A stretch of DNA of 64,000 nucleotides from NCBI GenBank assembly GCA_936432065.2, contig OW386292.2, positions 17,235,080-17,299,079 on the forward strand, in the 5' to 3' direction. Position 1 is the stretch's first letter. Every line of letters begins with the position of its first letter. Shown here piece after piece: positions 34,283 to 45,429 of this stretch. Source of the DNA: Rutpela maculata (lineage: Eukaryota; Arthropoda; Insecta; Coleoptera; Cerambycidae). The translations under genes were made by a program, and so were the position numbers. Under the pieces are notes generated by a model. It made no database searches. It was not told the origin of the DNA and saw nothing but the letters and a program-made list of their open reading frames with translations.

Positions 34283-35733
34283 AAAAAGTATTACTTTATC
34301 GAAAAAATGTTACAGACCAATTACAAAAAGTACGAACTGGGAATTAATTATATTTTTTGTTTATTGATGTAGGATTAATAATTTCGGAGATATTTAAGTT
34401 TACATTTGGCCAAGTGTTCATAAGGTAATTATTAGAGTGAGAGTTAAATATCTCAGAAACTGTGGCACCTACGTCAAGGATGCTAATAGGTAAAATAATA
34501 GGTTATTGATTAAACTCTCAACTATTTTTTTATTTGTTTCTGTAGCATAAAAAACAAAGAAGTTATGACCGAAGCAATGTGCGTCTGCACATTTTTTTAA
34601 TAACAACGTCGCCATTTTGTTACTGTAATTAGCCAGTCATTAAAAAAAGGAATTTCAATCACTGTTTGTCATTAATATGTAGTATTACGTAGATGCTCAA
34701 ATTTTTTGGTTTGTATACAGCACTTGCTTTAGAAAAAAAATACAGTTTAAACTATAAAGGTATTTTCGATTAAACGTAATTTTTTTTTCTTTTTCCAAAT
34801 ATCTCAATAAATATTAGTTTTATTGAAAAAGGGTAGATACCAAAAATAAAGCTCATAAACCGATAATGAATTTCGCTTGTTTATTTATTTACATAGATTT
34901 AATAGTTTCGGAGATATGAAAGTTTACAAATGGCGTCCGAACGTTTATAAGACAAAAAATGCAGTTTAAATGTTAAATATCTCAGAAATTGTGACACCTA
35001 CGTCACGCATGCCAAGAAATTAAATTAAAGACAATTAATTAATTGTGCTTTCAAATTATTTTTTACTCGTTCCTGTACCATATGAAATAAAGAAGTTATG
35101 ACGGAAAAATATGCGTATTTATATTTTTTTATATAAAAAGGTCGCCATTTTGTTACTCTAATTAGCTAGTAATTTAAAAAAAATATCTCAAATACAGTTT
35201 TTCGTTAAGATGTAGCATTACCTAGATGCTCAAATTTTTTTACTCATTTAAAGCACTTGCATTAGAAATAATAAATTTCGAAACACTTGGATACCAAATA
35301 TAAACTTAAATATTTCCGAAATTATTAATCCTACATCCATAAACAAAAAATATAATTAATTCTCAGTTTGTACTTTCTGTAATTGGTCTATAACATTTTT
35401 TCGGTAAAGTAATACTTTTCGAGATGCTTGACGAAAGCCGTTTGAAAATACCTTTTTTTTAAGCTAAAATCGCAATTTTGAAGTAGGATTTATGTGAAAA
35501 ATTGCATAGAACCTTTTCTTCTTAAAATTTGATTCCATTTCAACTCCAATAAATATCTGTATTTTTTAAGTGCCACCCCCTGACGGGGGTTGGCATCTAC
35601 CCCCTATAAATTAGCAAGCCCCGCACAATATAGAAACTATTCTATGAAGCATTTACTATAATACTGCCAAAAATGAACGAAATCCGTTCAACATGACACT
35701 ATTCCGAAGTTAAAACCTCTAGTTACTGTACTA
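34283..35733. mobile_element. Large foldback-like element, copy at 34-35.7 kb
   Basis: The copy most similar to 16155-17766. It starts inside the left arm at AAAAAGTATTACTTTATCG and carries the two sub-repeats (ATATCTCAGAAACTGTGGCA near 34447 and ATATCTCAGAAATTGTGAC near 34975, 528 bp apart). It then has the inverted right arm with TGCCACCCCCTGACGGGGGT and the right terminus CTCTAGTTACTGTACTA. The outer left arm and left terminus are truncated. No coding frame. Confidence 0.75.
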
Positions 35734-37835
35734 CAAGACAAATCGAAAATTCGGCTCGGCACGAACGAATCAAAAGTGGTATTTTTTGACATTTAGCAGA
35801 ACGGCAAAACAAAATGTCAGTCACGCATGTCAATATGGTAATGGTGAAGTTTGTATTTCATGGCTGCCTTACAAATTTACTGCTTGAACTATACTGCGCA
35901 TGCGTAACCATTGACGTCACGGCTTTTAGCGGGAACAAGCCTTTTCAAAGTGTAAAGTGAATTTAAAATTATTTAACGTACATTAAAAAAATTGCCGTTA
36001 CATATACTTAGTTATTATTAGTCCTAGAATGCAAATTCAATGTAAATACAAATTATGAAATAACCCCATTAACAAAAATTTCCAGCCAGACAGGTTTTAA
36101 TAGATAGGGGAAATTTCAAACTTCATTTTTTAAACAGAAATCAAAGAGGTGTTCTGAAGTGTACTTCCATGAAAAAAATTATTTATGTCAAAAGGTCTGT
36201 CAGATGTTAATTAACAAAAATTGTCAGACAGACAAATTTTTTAAAAAATGATACACTATTTACCACAAATTGTGTAAATTTCAAGCAGGTGTTTTGAAAA
36301 GTAAATTCATTTTTTTTTAGCTAATTGTAAAATTAATTAACAATAGCAATTAACACATTTTACTAGTCTGGCCGACATAACGTGTTTATTACATGTTTTC
36401 TAATCATTTTCACCTTTTAAATTTGAGGTGTTCGATGGGGTACCTTTTTGTGACACGGGAGCTTAGACTTATAGTCGTGTAAATTGATACTTAGTCATCA
36501 AAGATGAAAATAATGAGATAATAAAGTGTCAGTTTGCACTCTTTATATTTGTAGGCAACCTCGAAAAATTTTACCGAAAATTTCACACCTTTACTTTTTA
36601 ACCAATAAGATACCTTAATTTTGACTAGTTACCATGGCAATTAAAAAAATTTCCGGAAATTTTTTCGAGGCGCCACGATATTTAAGTGAAAATTTTTTGA
36701 CAGTTGAAAAGGTAAACATGATCTACAACCATTACATAATGTAGATATACCTGTGAATAATGAAAAATTTCTGAATTAACATTATTATTTATTATTCGCT
36801 ATAAAGTTTCATTAAACAGAAAACACAAATTTGTTAAATTATTATGCATTAACAATTTATAATACAAAAAACGTATGATGTAGGAACATAGTAAGATTTA
36901 AATGTTGCTTGAATTCTAACCCATCCTCTCTTCTTAATGGTGAATAGGAAGGTGACGAATTAATTAGATGTCTGTGTTTTAAGACATATATGTAATATTT
37001 TGAAACAATTTTGTTCAAATCTCTTTTACGCAAAAGGCCATATTTACTTGACATCTGCAGCAGACTTTCTTGGATTTTCGTAAACAAACCATTCGACTCT
37101 AACGCTTACTGATCGCAATCTTCCATTAAATTCGTTAAATATATTAATCTTGGATGACATATTTGCGCTTGACTCAACCCTTTGCAGTATTTACATAAAT
37201 TGTACTTTTCAAAGCATTCCATTTTTCACAAATTGTTTAACGCAAATGCTTACAAGAAATGTTTTACATAAAAATATCTTTGTTTGCTGGTTTACTATAC
37301 AGTAACTTAATGTAATTTACCAATATAAAGCTCATCTGTCAAAAGCATGGCCGCCTATATCACGGCCACCTATTGCAACAAACCATGTTAATATTATATT
37401 TTTTAAATTAGAAGTGTTATGGATTACTTTAACAAAAAATACATTTCTACCATCTTTAGTAACCTAAAATTATGAAAGGGCGATAGACTGAACTAATACC
37501 CATCTGAGTTTTAGCATTTGGTGTAACTAGAGTTGGTAATTTTTTTTTTATTTAACGAAATATGGTGGATATACCTATATGATTTTTTTAGAATTTATTT
37601 CATGTTGAACTAATATCTTCATTGGCAAATCTCTAATGATATCGACTAATAAGCAAAATAATGACGAAATAAATTTAATTATTATAGGTTTTATTAATAT
37701 TAAAAACACAATTATTATAAATGTTTGTGGGCTGGCTTGAATTGGTGGGTTGAATCTGGGTACTTTCTGTTTTATTTTGCATTGTGCTCTGATCATGATT
37801 AAACTTGCTAGTACTTGATGAAATTCTCTTCATGG
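35734..37835. other. Unassigned DNA with degenerate tandem repeats
   Basis: At about 36060-36360 two diverged units of roughly 150 bp recur (TTAACAAAAATTTCCAG..CAGACAGG against TTAACAAAAATTGTCAG..CAGACAAA, each followed by AAATTTCAA and a GGTGTT block). A separate short inverted-repeat element is listed at 36554-36675. The minus-strand frame 36857-37087 (76 codons) resembles no known family. Confidence 0.4.
36554..36675. mobile_element. Short palindromic MITE-like repeat
   Basis: Left CAACCTCGAAAAATTTTACC and right GGAAATTTTTTCGAGGCGCC are imperfect inverses about 122 bp apart, with AAAATT / AATTT continuing the pairing inward. There is no coding capacity. The target duplication is not clear. 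Confidence 0.45.
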
Positions 37836-37960
37836 ATTCAATCGTGGCCTACGTAAATGATTTATCAGGCCTACGCATTGGATTTCAATGGCGGCCGTCG
37901 GAGTCCTAGCATTCCGGTGCATACTGAAACCCTTAACGCTTTCTTGAATATTTCTAATAA
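37836..37960 (+). mobile_element. Second copy of the Crypton 3' region
   Basis: GATTCAATCGTGGCCTACGT and the following AAATGATTTATCAGGCCTACGCATTG match, in inverse orientation, the end of the Crypton pseudogene at 40440-40393 (GATTGAATCGTAGCCTACGT). Weaker similarity continues through GGAGTCCTA and TAATAAAAT to about 37960. Just upstream, CTTGATGAAATTCTCTTC corresponds to the C-terminal codons of the recombinase, but no more coding sequence can be followed leftward. This is therefore a decayed or 5'-truncated relative facing the copy at 40.4 kb. Confidence 0.6.
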
Positions 37961-38395
37961 AATGATATGAACTAATACAACAAAGAATGCTTAAAAATGA
38001 TTTACTTTATATAATTAATAATAAAATATATTATAAACACATAAATAGTTTTCTAAAAATAAATAAATAATATGTAAATGATTAAGAATCAGTATTATTG
38101 TACTATTAAATAAAATATATCTATAAAACTAAAATACACACTTGATACCTTATAGATTCAGAATAAAATAAACACTTCTAATAATAGTTGAAAACAAAAC
38201 AAAAAATAATTATTTCTTTAATCTCTAACAGCAATAAATTGTGGATAACAAAAATTTAAAATGCCTCTCTAATAATAAGTTACAACAGTTATTGTAATAA
38301 ATATTAAAAGATCGGTACATACACGAGTATGTACAACATATTTATTTTAAATTTAATTCCTATCACAGAGATTGCAACTTTTCAACTTTTCTTTT
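37961..38395. other. Very A+T-rich spacer
   Basis: Dominated by TAATAAAATA-like sequence, with no recognisable feature. Confidence 0.4.
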
Positions 38396-39088
38396 ACTTC
38401 CACATCCAGTGGAAGTATAGTAACGACAAAAAAATTTTAAAAAATTTGTATTGTTCAAATAGGCTTAGAATATCATGAAACGTCGAGATTCTAAGTTTGA
38501 GCGAAAAAAAATTTCTGTCTGTCGGTCTGTAACTTTTTTTTTTGCGCAAGTTTACTCTGGAACCATTTAAGATATTGACTTGAAATTTGGTACACATAAT
38601 ATGTACTTTAACGAAATCCGGTACTAGATTATATTTTCATCTTGTTCCGTCGAAGTGTTTAGGGGTAAATTGGGGTCAATTTGGGATAAATAGGTAAATC
38701 AAGCAGGTAAGAGTCCATAAAATTGGTATTTAGGATATACAAGAGAAGCTAAGGTTTCAAAAAAATGTTTGGCAATAGCCACCCCATTACCACCCTCACC
38801 TCATTATTAAAGGGGATGAAAAAAAATTGTGATTTAGTGTGTGTACAAGGACCAGAAACCTCAAAATATTTTTTTACTTCATCCACCCCCACTACCACCC
38901 CCTATCACCATCCCCACCCCTCTACCGATGTGGGTTATCGTTTTATGGGTTTTTGAGGTAGAGGATTTCAAATATTATATTATTAAAGTTCCATAAACAA
39001 TTATGTCCACATACAATGTTTTTTCGTTGTGAGTGACTTGGGACAAAAAATTTAAATGTGGAAGTAATGATTCCTTGGGCAGCGGCTT
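38396..39088 (-). mobile_element. Helentron-like element, full length
   Basis: The 3' end is the hairpin ACTTCCAC-loop-GTGGAAGT at 38396-38416, followed (plus-strand order) by TATAGTAACGAC, GTCTGTCGGTCTGTAAC (GTCY microsatellite), TTGACTTGAAATTTGGTAC, GGGGTAAAT repeats, CCACCCC tracts, CGATGTGGG, and finally ATGTGGAAGTAATGATTCC with GGGCAGCGG as the 5' end. About 690 bp, non-coding. Frames in it (38394-38597, 38765-38956, 38943-39128) recur in the other copies because they are repeat sequence. Confidence 0.75.
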
Positions 39089-39219
39089 CTTTATCAGACT
39101 TTATTTTAAACTCTTCTTTGCTAGTCATTTTTTTTCTTATTACACCTCATTTTTTTCCTCACTGATACGATTATTTTTCACTTTAGAATAATTGTTCAAC
39201 AATATATTAGAAAAGTATA

Positions 39220-39832
39220 TCAAGTCTCTCACAACGAAAAAATTTTGTACGTGGAAATAATTGTTTATGGAACTTTAATTAATATTTGAAATCATCTACC
39301 TCCAAAAACCCATAAAACGATATCCCACATCGGTAGTGGGGTGGGGGTAGTGAAGGGGGGTGGTATTGGGGATGGATGAAGTAAAAAAATATTTTGAGGT
39401 CTTTGGTTCTTGTACACACATTAAATAATAATTTCTTTTCACCTCCTTTTATAATGGGGTGGGTACTACCCCCACCCCAGGAGGGGGTGTGGCTAATGGC
39501 AAATTTTTTTTGAGACATTAGCTTCTCTTATATATACTAAATATAAATTTTCTTGGACTCTTACCTGCTTGATTTACCTCTTTAACCCCATTTACTCAAA
39601 TTTACCCTTCAACGGAATAAGATGAAAATATAATCTAGTTCCAGATCTCGTTAAAATACATACGTGTACCAAATTTTCAGTCAATATCTTAAACGATTGC
39701 AGAGTAATTGTGCGCACAAAGAAAGTGACAGACACACAGAATTTTTTTGCTCAAACTTAAAATCTCGACGTTTCATGACATTCTAAATCTAAATGAACAA
39801 TAAATTTTTTTTTTAATTTTTTTGTCGTTACA
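39220..39832 (+). mobile_element. Helentron-like element lacking both extreme ends
   Basis: Collinear with 49605-50292 from CAAGTCTCTCACAACGAAAA to TTTTTGTCGTTAC, but without the CCGCTGCCCAAGG start and without the terminal hairpin. It faces the minus-strand copy at 38396-39088, the two 5' sides being about 130 bp apart. Together they form an inverted repeat with arms of about 600 bp. Confidence 0.72.
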
Positions 39833-40309
39833 AGACTTGTGATTAACGCAGATTACTGAATTTTTATTCGAGATAAAATGTTTTCGGTGAATGCTGTGAG
39901 ACCATTTTTTGCCAGGTTCTTGTCCGACGGAAAACGAAACAGTAGTATATCGTTGTTTATTGTAATTTGATTTGCACTGGCACACAACATCGACGCCATC
40001 GACGGGACATTCTTTTAATTGACATTCATTAATTAAGGGCGTTTTCATAATGTTCACAGTATAAAGATACAGTAATAAATCAATATCTAATTTCAGTATT
40101 AGGAGGCTGAATCATTTATTTCTAGTATTTCTCACGATCTATTTTGTGAATTATTACTGTGTTAGGCACATTAAATATTTAAGTAATTCCCTTTTCATTC
40201 GACTCCAGTACAAATTGAAATCCAATTAGTTGGCACTAATCCATACTCAACTTAATATTAAACAAATTATACGAAGAAATAAAATATTAATCTTGCAAAA
40301 GAGCGCTAA
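39833..40309. other. Unassigned DNA
   Basis: Nothing recognised; the minus-strand frame at 39773-40057 starts in the neighbouring repeat and is unsupported. Confidence 0.35.
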
Positions 40310-40440
40310 ATCCACCCGTAGCCGCAGTAACTTTGTAAAGTCGTAGGACTCCTTTCGTGACGTCACACGCGGACTCGAGTGCAATGCGGAGGCCTGATAA
40401 AATCATTTACGTAGGCTACGATTCAATCATCTGATGATGA
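40310..40440 (-). mobile_element. Crypton 3' region
   Basis: The coding end and following about 110 bp are shared in inverse orientation with 37836-37960. Cryptons have no terminal inverted repeats, so this repeated segment is useful for locating the 3' boundary, which lies at or beyond about 40310. Confidence 0.5.
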
Positions 40441-41437
40441 TGTTCAACGTCCAATTGTAAGTAAGGTTTGATTGACTAACTATTACCGTGTCCAGTAATT
40501 TTAATGAGCTGTTGTTCACCAAATTAAACTCCTTGGCCAATTTCGAAACAGCTGTTGCTCTTGCAGAATGATTAGTTATTTTTACTTTTTTAGTGTCAAT
40601 TCCTATATCAGAGGCTGCTGATTTAAACCATGAAGATACAATGTTCTTACCAACTGGGCTATTCTTGTACCATCCTTTCGAATTGGGTTGACTCCAGTAT
40701 GGGTTTGGTGTTAAGAATAATCAACTTCTTAAACAAACGAACCGGACACATTTGTGGATTATCGAAAGTAATCAACCATTTACTATCCGACAGTTTTTTA
40801 GAACCCCTTGTGTGGTTTTGGAGAATATTGGATTATATTCTATCCGACCTTTTGGGTTTCCGAAATTATCAGTTTCTTCTTTGAAGTATTGGATACACGC
40901 AGAATATCCTTCCCATCCTCTCCATGCCAGCTCATGTGAAACTATGTGAAAAAATTTACGCTGCAATCCATCTGGAGTATTTTCATCCCACATTTCAATA
41001 ATTTTTTTGTATTCGTCGCTGGTTAAGGCTGAAGCACTCACTTTTCTTTTTAATGGGTCTCTCTGTAATTTTTTGCGCTTAGCATCGCGTGCAGCTCTGG
41101 CGGTCGCAAATTCCACATCAGAAAACGGATTAAATTTTATTTTATATTTTTCGTAATATATTTCTTGTAACTGCTTAGCAGTAGCGTTCCACATCACTTT
41201 GACCACACTTTCCTTATAATCTTCAAAATTTTTCTTTTTCATATTAAATGCGTAGTCCTCCAGTATAGTAGCCGCCTGTACTACACTCATACACTCATGA
41301 ATATTATACAACTTTTCGTCACAAAATTCAACAAACTGTTTCCATACACTTGATTTTGATTTTCGGGTGTTATCTGGTGTTATATTTTGAATTTATTGTC
41401 TAATTACTTGTTGATTTTCTTTACCAAATCGCGACAT
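40416..41437 (-). pseudogene. Crypton-type tyrosine recombinase, nearly complete pseudogene
   Basis: Tyrosine recombinases of Cryptons insert and excise DNA through a covalent phosphotyrosine. Reading from ATG 41437-41435, MSRFGKENQQ is followed by a stop, NTRKSKSSVWKQFVEFCDEK (core-binding start), and a 179-codon open segment to 40772. That segment includes LQRKFFHIVSHELAWRG, whose Arg fits the first catalytic arginine. After frame changes near 40800 and 40710 come WLITFDNPQMCPVRLFKKLI, WYKNSPVGKN and KITNHSARATAVSKLA (the H-x-x-R motif). A third shift near 40480 leads to KITGHGNS, a stop, then SIKPYLQLDVEHHH, with the catalytic tyrosine in PYLQLD. So all the R, HxxR, GH and Y motifs survive, in a frame broken by three shifts and two internal stops. 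The total of about 340 codons suits the family. Confidence 0.8.
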
Positions 41438-41668
41438 TTCGCTATACACTTATTAAACTCAACGACAGACCTTTTAAACTAGTAATTATTAAGCTTTGTG
41501 ACAGAACCGGTTAAACAAAAATGACAAATCAACATAATATGTCAAAAACAACAATACCCTGACCAACTTGACAAGCAGTGAAATTAATTTAAAATGTCAG
41601 GTTGGATTAATAATTTTTTTCCAAATTATGGTGTTAAGTGGTGTGAAATTTTCTTACCGAATACCACG
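41438..41668. other. Upstream flank of the Crypton pseudogene
   Basis: A+T-rich sequence that could be the 5' untranslated part of the element; no promoter motif is convincing. Confidence 0.3.
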
Positions 41669-41762
41669 CAAGCTTAAATTATTCCGGGAAATTTTCTTCC
41701 GGGCACGAATATTTTAAGAAAATTATCGTGCCCTCAAGAAAATTTTCAGAAATAATTTAAGC
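41669..41762. repeat. 94-bp palindrome
   Basis: AGCTTAAATTATT and GGAAATTTTCTTCCGGGCACG on the left pair with ATCGTGCCCTCAAGAAAATTT and AATAATTTAAGCT on the right around a short A+T loop. The stem is about 38 bp with a few mismatches. It may be a tiny MITE; the ends have no obvious target duplication. Confidence 0.6.
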
Positions 41763-41894
41763 TCTTGTGATATTATAAGTGATAAAATTCTAAGTATGTA
41801 CTAGTGATTACATAAGAAAGATGCACACCACAACATGGAATTTTACTAAAAGAAAGTTCCCGACTAGCTTGTGCCACCACCTACAACCCCAGTG

Positions 41895-42190
41895 TGTCGC
41901 ATCATTGGAAACAAACACCGCAATAGCCCCGTAATGAATTTAGGACGTAACAAATAGGTAGTAATTCTCCGCAAATGTACCAGATATAAAATAACGAGAG
42001 ATTGCAAAATAATTATATAAATTTTCCTTGAATGTGACCCGTATTCGGACAGTTTGTATAGCTTTTTAAGATCTATGTCGGTCATTTACTTTGTTAATGG
42101 GTTACATATATCTGACGATATAGCAAAATGCGACTTCCCCGTGCCATCTATCGACGGCGATTCTTTTCGTCGAATAAGTACATAAAATAT
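41895..42190 (+). pseudogene. Possible LINE C-terminal (zinc-knuckle) tail fragment
   Basis: The plus strand reads, over a stop or two, IIGNKHRNSPVMNLGR, CTRYKITRDCK and IFLECDPYSDSLYSFL. This resembles the C-terminal tail of Jockey/R1-type LINEs (GHxxLxxHMxxLG.....C..C....ETxxHxxxECxxYSD). The second cysteine and the histidine of the knuckle are not preserved. A chance match is possible. Confidence 0.35.
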
Positions 42191-42609
42191 GAGGTGATAA
42201 TTTATCAAAATTGCTTAATAGAATCCATGAATAACTCCGGAGGTTCTCTCTGGTAGATAGTACATCAAACCGAAATTGCGTTTTGCTAAAATCACACTTT
42301 ATGTTCTAGAAAATTTCGCCGGATATGCGCGCCGTATATTAAAAATTTCATGTTACGAAATGAAATGAAATAGTGGAATCTGCGGAATTTGTGCGCAAAG
42401 TTTGCCCCAGTGATTGTCATGAAATTTACAAGTCTATGTACGACCACAGGCCGCCGGGTCCATTCACGTGGAACGTTGGCGAATTCTTTTGTAAATTCGT
42501 GTGTATAAAGAAAAACCTAGTTTATGCATATACTGGGTGTCCCAGTATTCTTGTCAATAACTCAGGATGAAATGTGGCTTATATCACAACTGACGATTCA
42601 AATTAATTT
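42191..42609. other. Unassigned DNA with a mariner-end remnant
   Basis: TACTGGGTGTCCCAGTATTC (about 42532-42551) resembles the left end of a TA-flanked mariner-like element, and TGTCCCAG recurs at 26530. No partner end was found. The rest is unassigned. Confidence 0.35.
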
Positions 42610-43179
42610 TTCCGCTTTGGTAACACCAGGGTGGCCACTTTTCTGAAAAACCGGCAAAAGTCAGGTCATTTACATAGCTTAAAAAATGTATATCCCGAGT
42701 TAAGCGATGAATACAAACGTGCAAAAAAGGAACATATTAAGCTGGTTGAGAAAACTAAAAAAAGCTTTTTCCAAAATAAAATAATTAATTCTATAAATCA
42801 ATCAAAAGCTGCTTGGAACGTAATTTCTGAAATATCAAATAAAAATAAGAAAAATAATAACATTCAAGTTCTGGATGAGGGGATTTTACGTATAGACCCT
42901 AGTGCAGGCGCTTCGGCTTTAAATAATTATTTTATAAATGCTCCTTTACAGAACTCACAGGATATAACTACAAAAAATGTGAATATTAATAATAAGAAGA
43001 TAACTATAAATCAAAGTTCTATTTTCCTGGAGCCTTTCAATGTAGACGAATTGCTGTCTTTATTAAAAAACAAATTAAAAAATAAGTATTCCTCTGGTCC
43101 TGATGAGGTTCCCATGTTCTTAATTAAAAAAGTTATTGGTGCTATTATAGATCCAATTACATATCTAGTTAATCTATCA

Positions 43180-43528
43180 CAGGAAATCAGAATGATTTCA
43201 CAGTATAATAATTATAAAAACGCAGTAAAAGACTTGCTTTTACAAGGTGGTTACTATAGTACAAATGAGTATTTTAATAGGTAAAATTAGGGACCGAAAT
43301 TATCCTTGGATAAACTCATAATTGTTTGTGTATGATATAATTTGTGCTATGTTCTTTACTTACATGTTTCATGTTATCTTATACAATCTGACTAGTCATT
43401 ACATAGTTTTTTGTTTTTGTTTAATTTTAATTTTATATTGTAGTATTATCTATTTAATTGTTTATTTTATAATATCCTACAAAACTGACTTGCCATATGT
43501 ACATTTCTGTATCTCAGTGGTGAATAAA

Positions 43529-43566
<38 letters not shown>

Positions 43567-43567
43567 C
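43180..43567 (+). mobile_element. LINE 3' end with (ATT)n tail, inserted in the ORF2 pseudogene
   Basis: The host frame breaks after LVNLS and resumes with FISGSFPKD directly after the tail. The insert encodes a LINE C-terminus (VKDLLLQGGYYSTNEYFNR, then TAA at about 43282), followed by about 250 bp of 3' UTR. It ends GTGAATAAAATTATTATT, with about twelve ATT units up to 43566. A severely 5'-truncated insertion with a trinucleotide tail is typical of CR1/Jockey-like retrotransposition. A target duplication is not clear beyond a few bases. Confidence 0.82.
43529..43566. repeat. (ATT)n microsatellite
   Basis: About twelve uninterrupted ATT units forming the 3' tail of the inserted LINE fragment. 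Confidence 0.9.
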
Positions 43568-44980
43568 CTTCATTTCTGGCAGTTTCCCAAAAGACTTAAC
43601 AGTAGGTAAAGTCATACCTATTTACAAAAATATGATCCACAAAATATGGAGAATTATCGACCAGTCACGATTCCTCCTTGCTTTCAAAAATTTTTGAATA
43701 TTCATATCTTGCTCGACTTTTAAAGTTTATTGAGAAATATAATATAATTTCGGAAAATCAGCATGGATTCCTTGAAAATGAATCTACCAGTACTGCCGTG
43801 TACTCCTTTTATAACAAATTAATAGAACATATCGAGGCAGGAGAGTGTCCTGTTGGGATCTTTTGCGATCTCAGTAGGGCATTCGACTGCGTCGAGCATG
43901 ACAAGTTATTGAACAAATTATACTTATACGGTATACGAGGTGTAGCATATGACTGGGTAGCCTCTTTTTTGAAAAACAGAAAGCAGTATGTTAGTCTGAC
44001 ATACACTAATACCAAAGCCATCTCTAAAATTAACTCTGAGTACAGACCAGTGACTACTGGTGTTCCTCAAGGGTCTGTATTAGGGCCAATACTATTTATA
44101 TTATACACGAATGACCTTGAGAATTGGACACCAAACGCATTTTTAGTGCTATATGCTGACGACAAATCTTTGTTGGTCTCCGATATATCGGATGATTTAT
44201 TGTATGTAATGTAATAATGCGATGGATACCTTATGTAATTGGTATGGTAATAATTCACTATTTTTGAACAATGATAAGACAACTGTTATAAGGTTTCATA
44301 ACAGACAAAAAGAATGTTCCAAATTAAACATTATAGTAAATGGTGTCACATTAAAAAGTGAGGAGCAAAATAAGTTTTTAGGAATCACAGTGGATGAGTG
44401 TCTAAACTGGAAGGGTCACTGTGGCAACTTAATATCAAAACTAAATACAGTTTGTTATTTGTTCAGAAATATTAGATCACTTCTGACACGAGAACAGTTA
44501 ATAAATATATACCACGCACAGATCTAGATTAAGATATGGAGTATGTATTTGGGGTAGTTCCACTCTATTCTCAGATGTTTTTATCGTTCAAAAGCGTATT
44601 TTAAGATGCATTGCAAATGTTTCCAGTGTAGAATCGTGTAGAGGATTGTTCAAAGATTTTAACATTTTAACCCTTGTATGTGTTTTTATTTATGAATTGT
44701 GTATGTATGTTTTTAAACATAAATTCAACTTTATGTAACCAAAGATGTCCACAAAATTGGGACTAGACAAAATAATAATTTTTATATTCCCTTTTGTAAA
44801 TATAAAGTGTCTAAGGATTCACTCGCTTATTTAGGTCAAAATATTTTTAATAAACTACCTTCTGCAATAAAAGAGGTTAGACATTTGAGATCTTTCAAAA
44901 TTAAGTTGGACAAATACTTGTTAAATAAGTGTTGTTATACATTGGGAGAATTTTATGACAGTTGTCAGAACTAGTATAAC

Positions 44981-45429
44981 TTAGTTTGTAAGCTCTACCT
45001 TGATCTACCTATGTCAGTAGGTACTACTACGTACCTGCAACGGACTCGATCGTTGAAGTTCATAATAAGAGAGAAAGGGGCAGATACCAGTCACGATCGC
45101 GTGTTGTTCAAATTCAGTTGGCCTTACTTTTATTTGAAGGACGGATCCGTTCCAGGTGCGTGGTTCATTGAATTCTGCACTGACCTAGACAATAACAGTA
45201 GTGTATCTCTGCAAATTTTAATGCAATGAAATATATTAATTACCTCGAATAACTCTAAAATTTTGCAGGGGCTTTCCCAAATAGAAGACATTTTATTTTC
45301 CGTATGTCATGGTAAATCAATCTCTATATAAAATTTTTGCAAATTAACTATAATTGTGCAACTTATGTAATTTATTGGGGTTTCTGCCATATTGAAAATT
45401 TGCATATTTCCATAACTAAATTTCATTAA
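44981..45429. other. Unassigned DNA
   Basis: A 72-codon plus-strand frame (45011-45229) is not recognised. It may be flanking unique sequence or the decayed 3' UTR of the preceding LINE. Confidence 0.35.

Larger units (their letters stand above)
42610..44980 (+). pseudogene. Non-LTR retrotransposon ORF2 pseudogene (RT and C-terminal region)
   Basis: An open segment from 42631 encodes the pre-RT linker and start of RT, including YKRAKKEHIKLVEKTKKSFF and NKYSSGPDEVPMFLIKK. It is interrupted at 43180-43567 by another LINE tail, then continues with SGSFPKDLTVGKVIPIYK and ENYRPV. The next open segment (43678-44214) has GFLENESTSTAVYSFYNKLI, FCDLSRAFDCVEHDKLL, TTGVPQGSVLGPILFILY and LYADDKSLL, so the catalytic aspartates are intact. 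After two stops at 44212-44217, frame 44222-44527 has NNSLFLNNDKTTVIRF and FLGITVDECLNW. LRYGVCIWG and, in broken frames, a C-terminal FYIPFCKYKVSKDS..YLGQ region follow to about 44970. The endonuclease is missing (5' truncated). The clade is CR1/Jockey-like by motif style. Confidence 0.88.

Noticed and set aside
42631..43284. A 217-residue protein as a single gene product
   Set aside because: Its C-terminal 30 residues come from a different LINE inserted into the frame.
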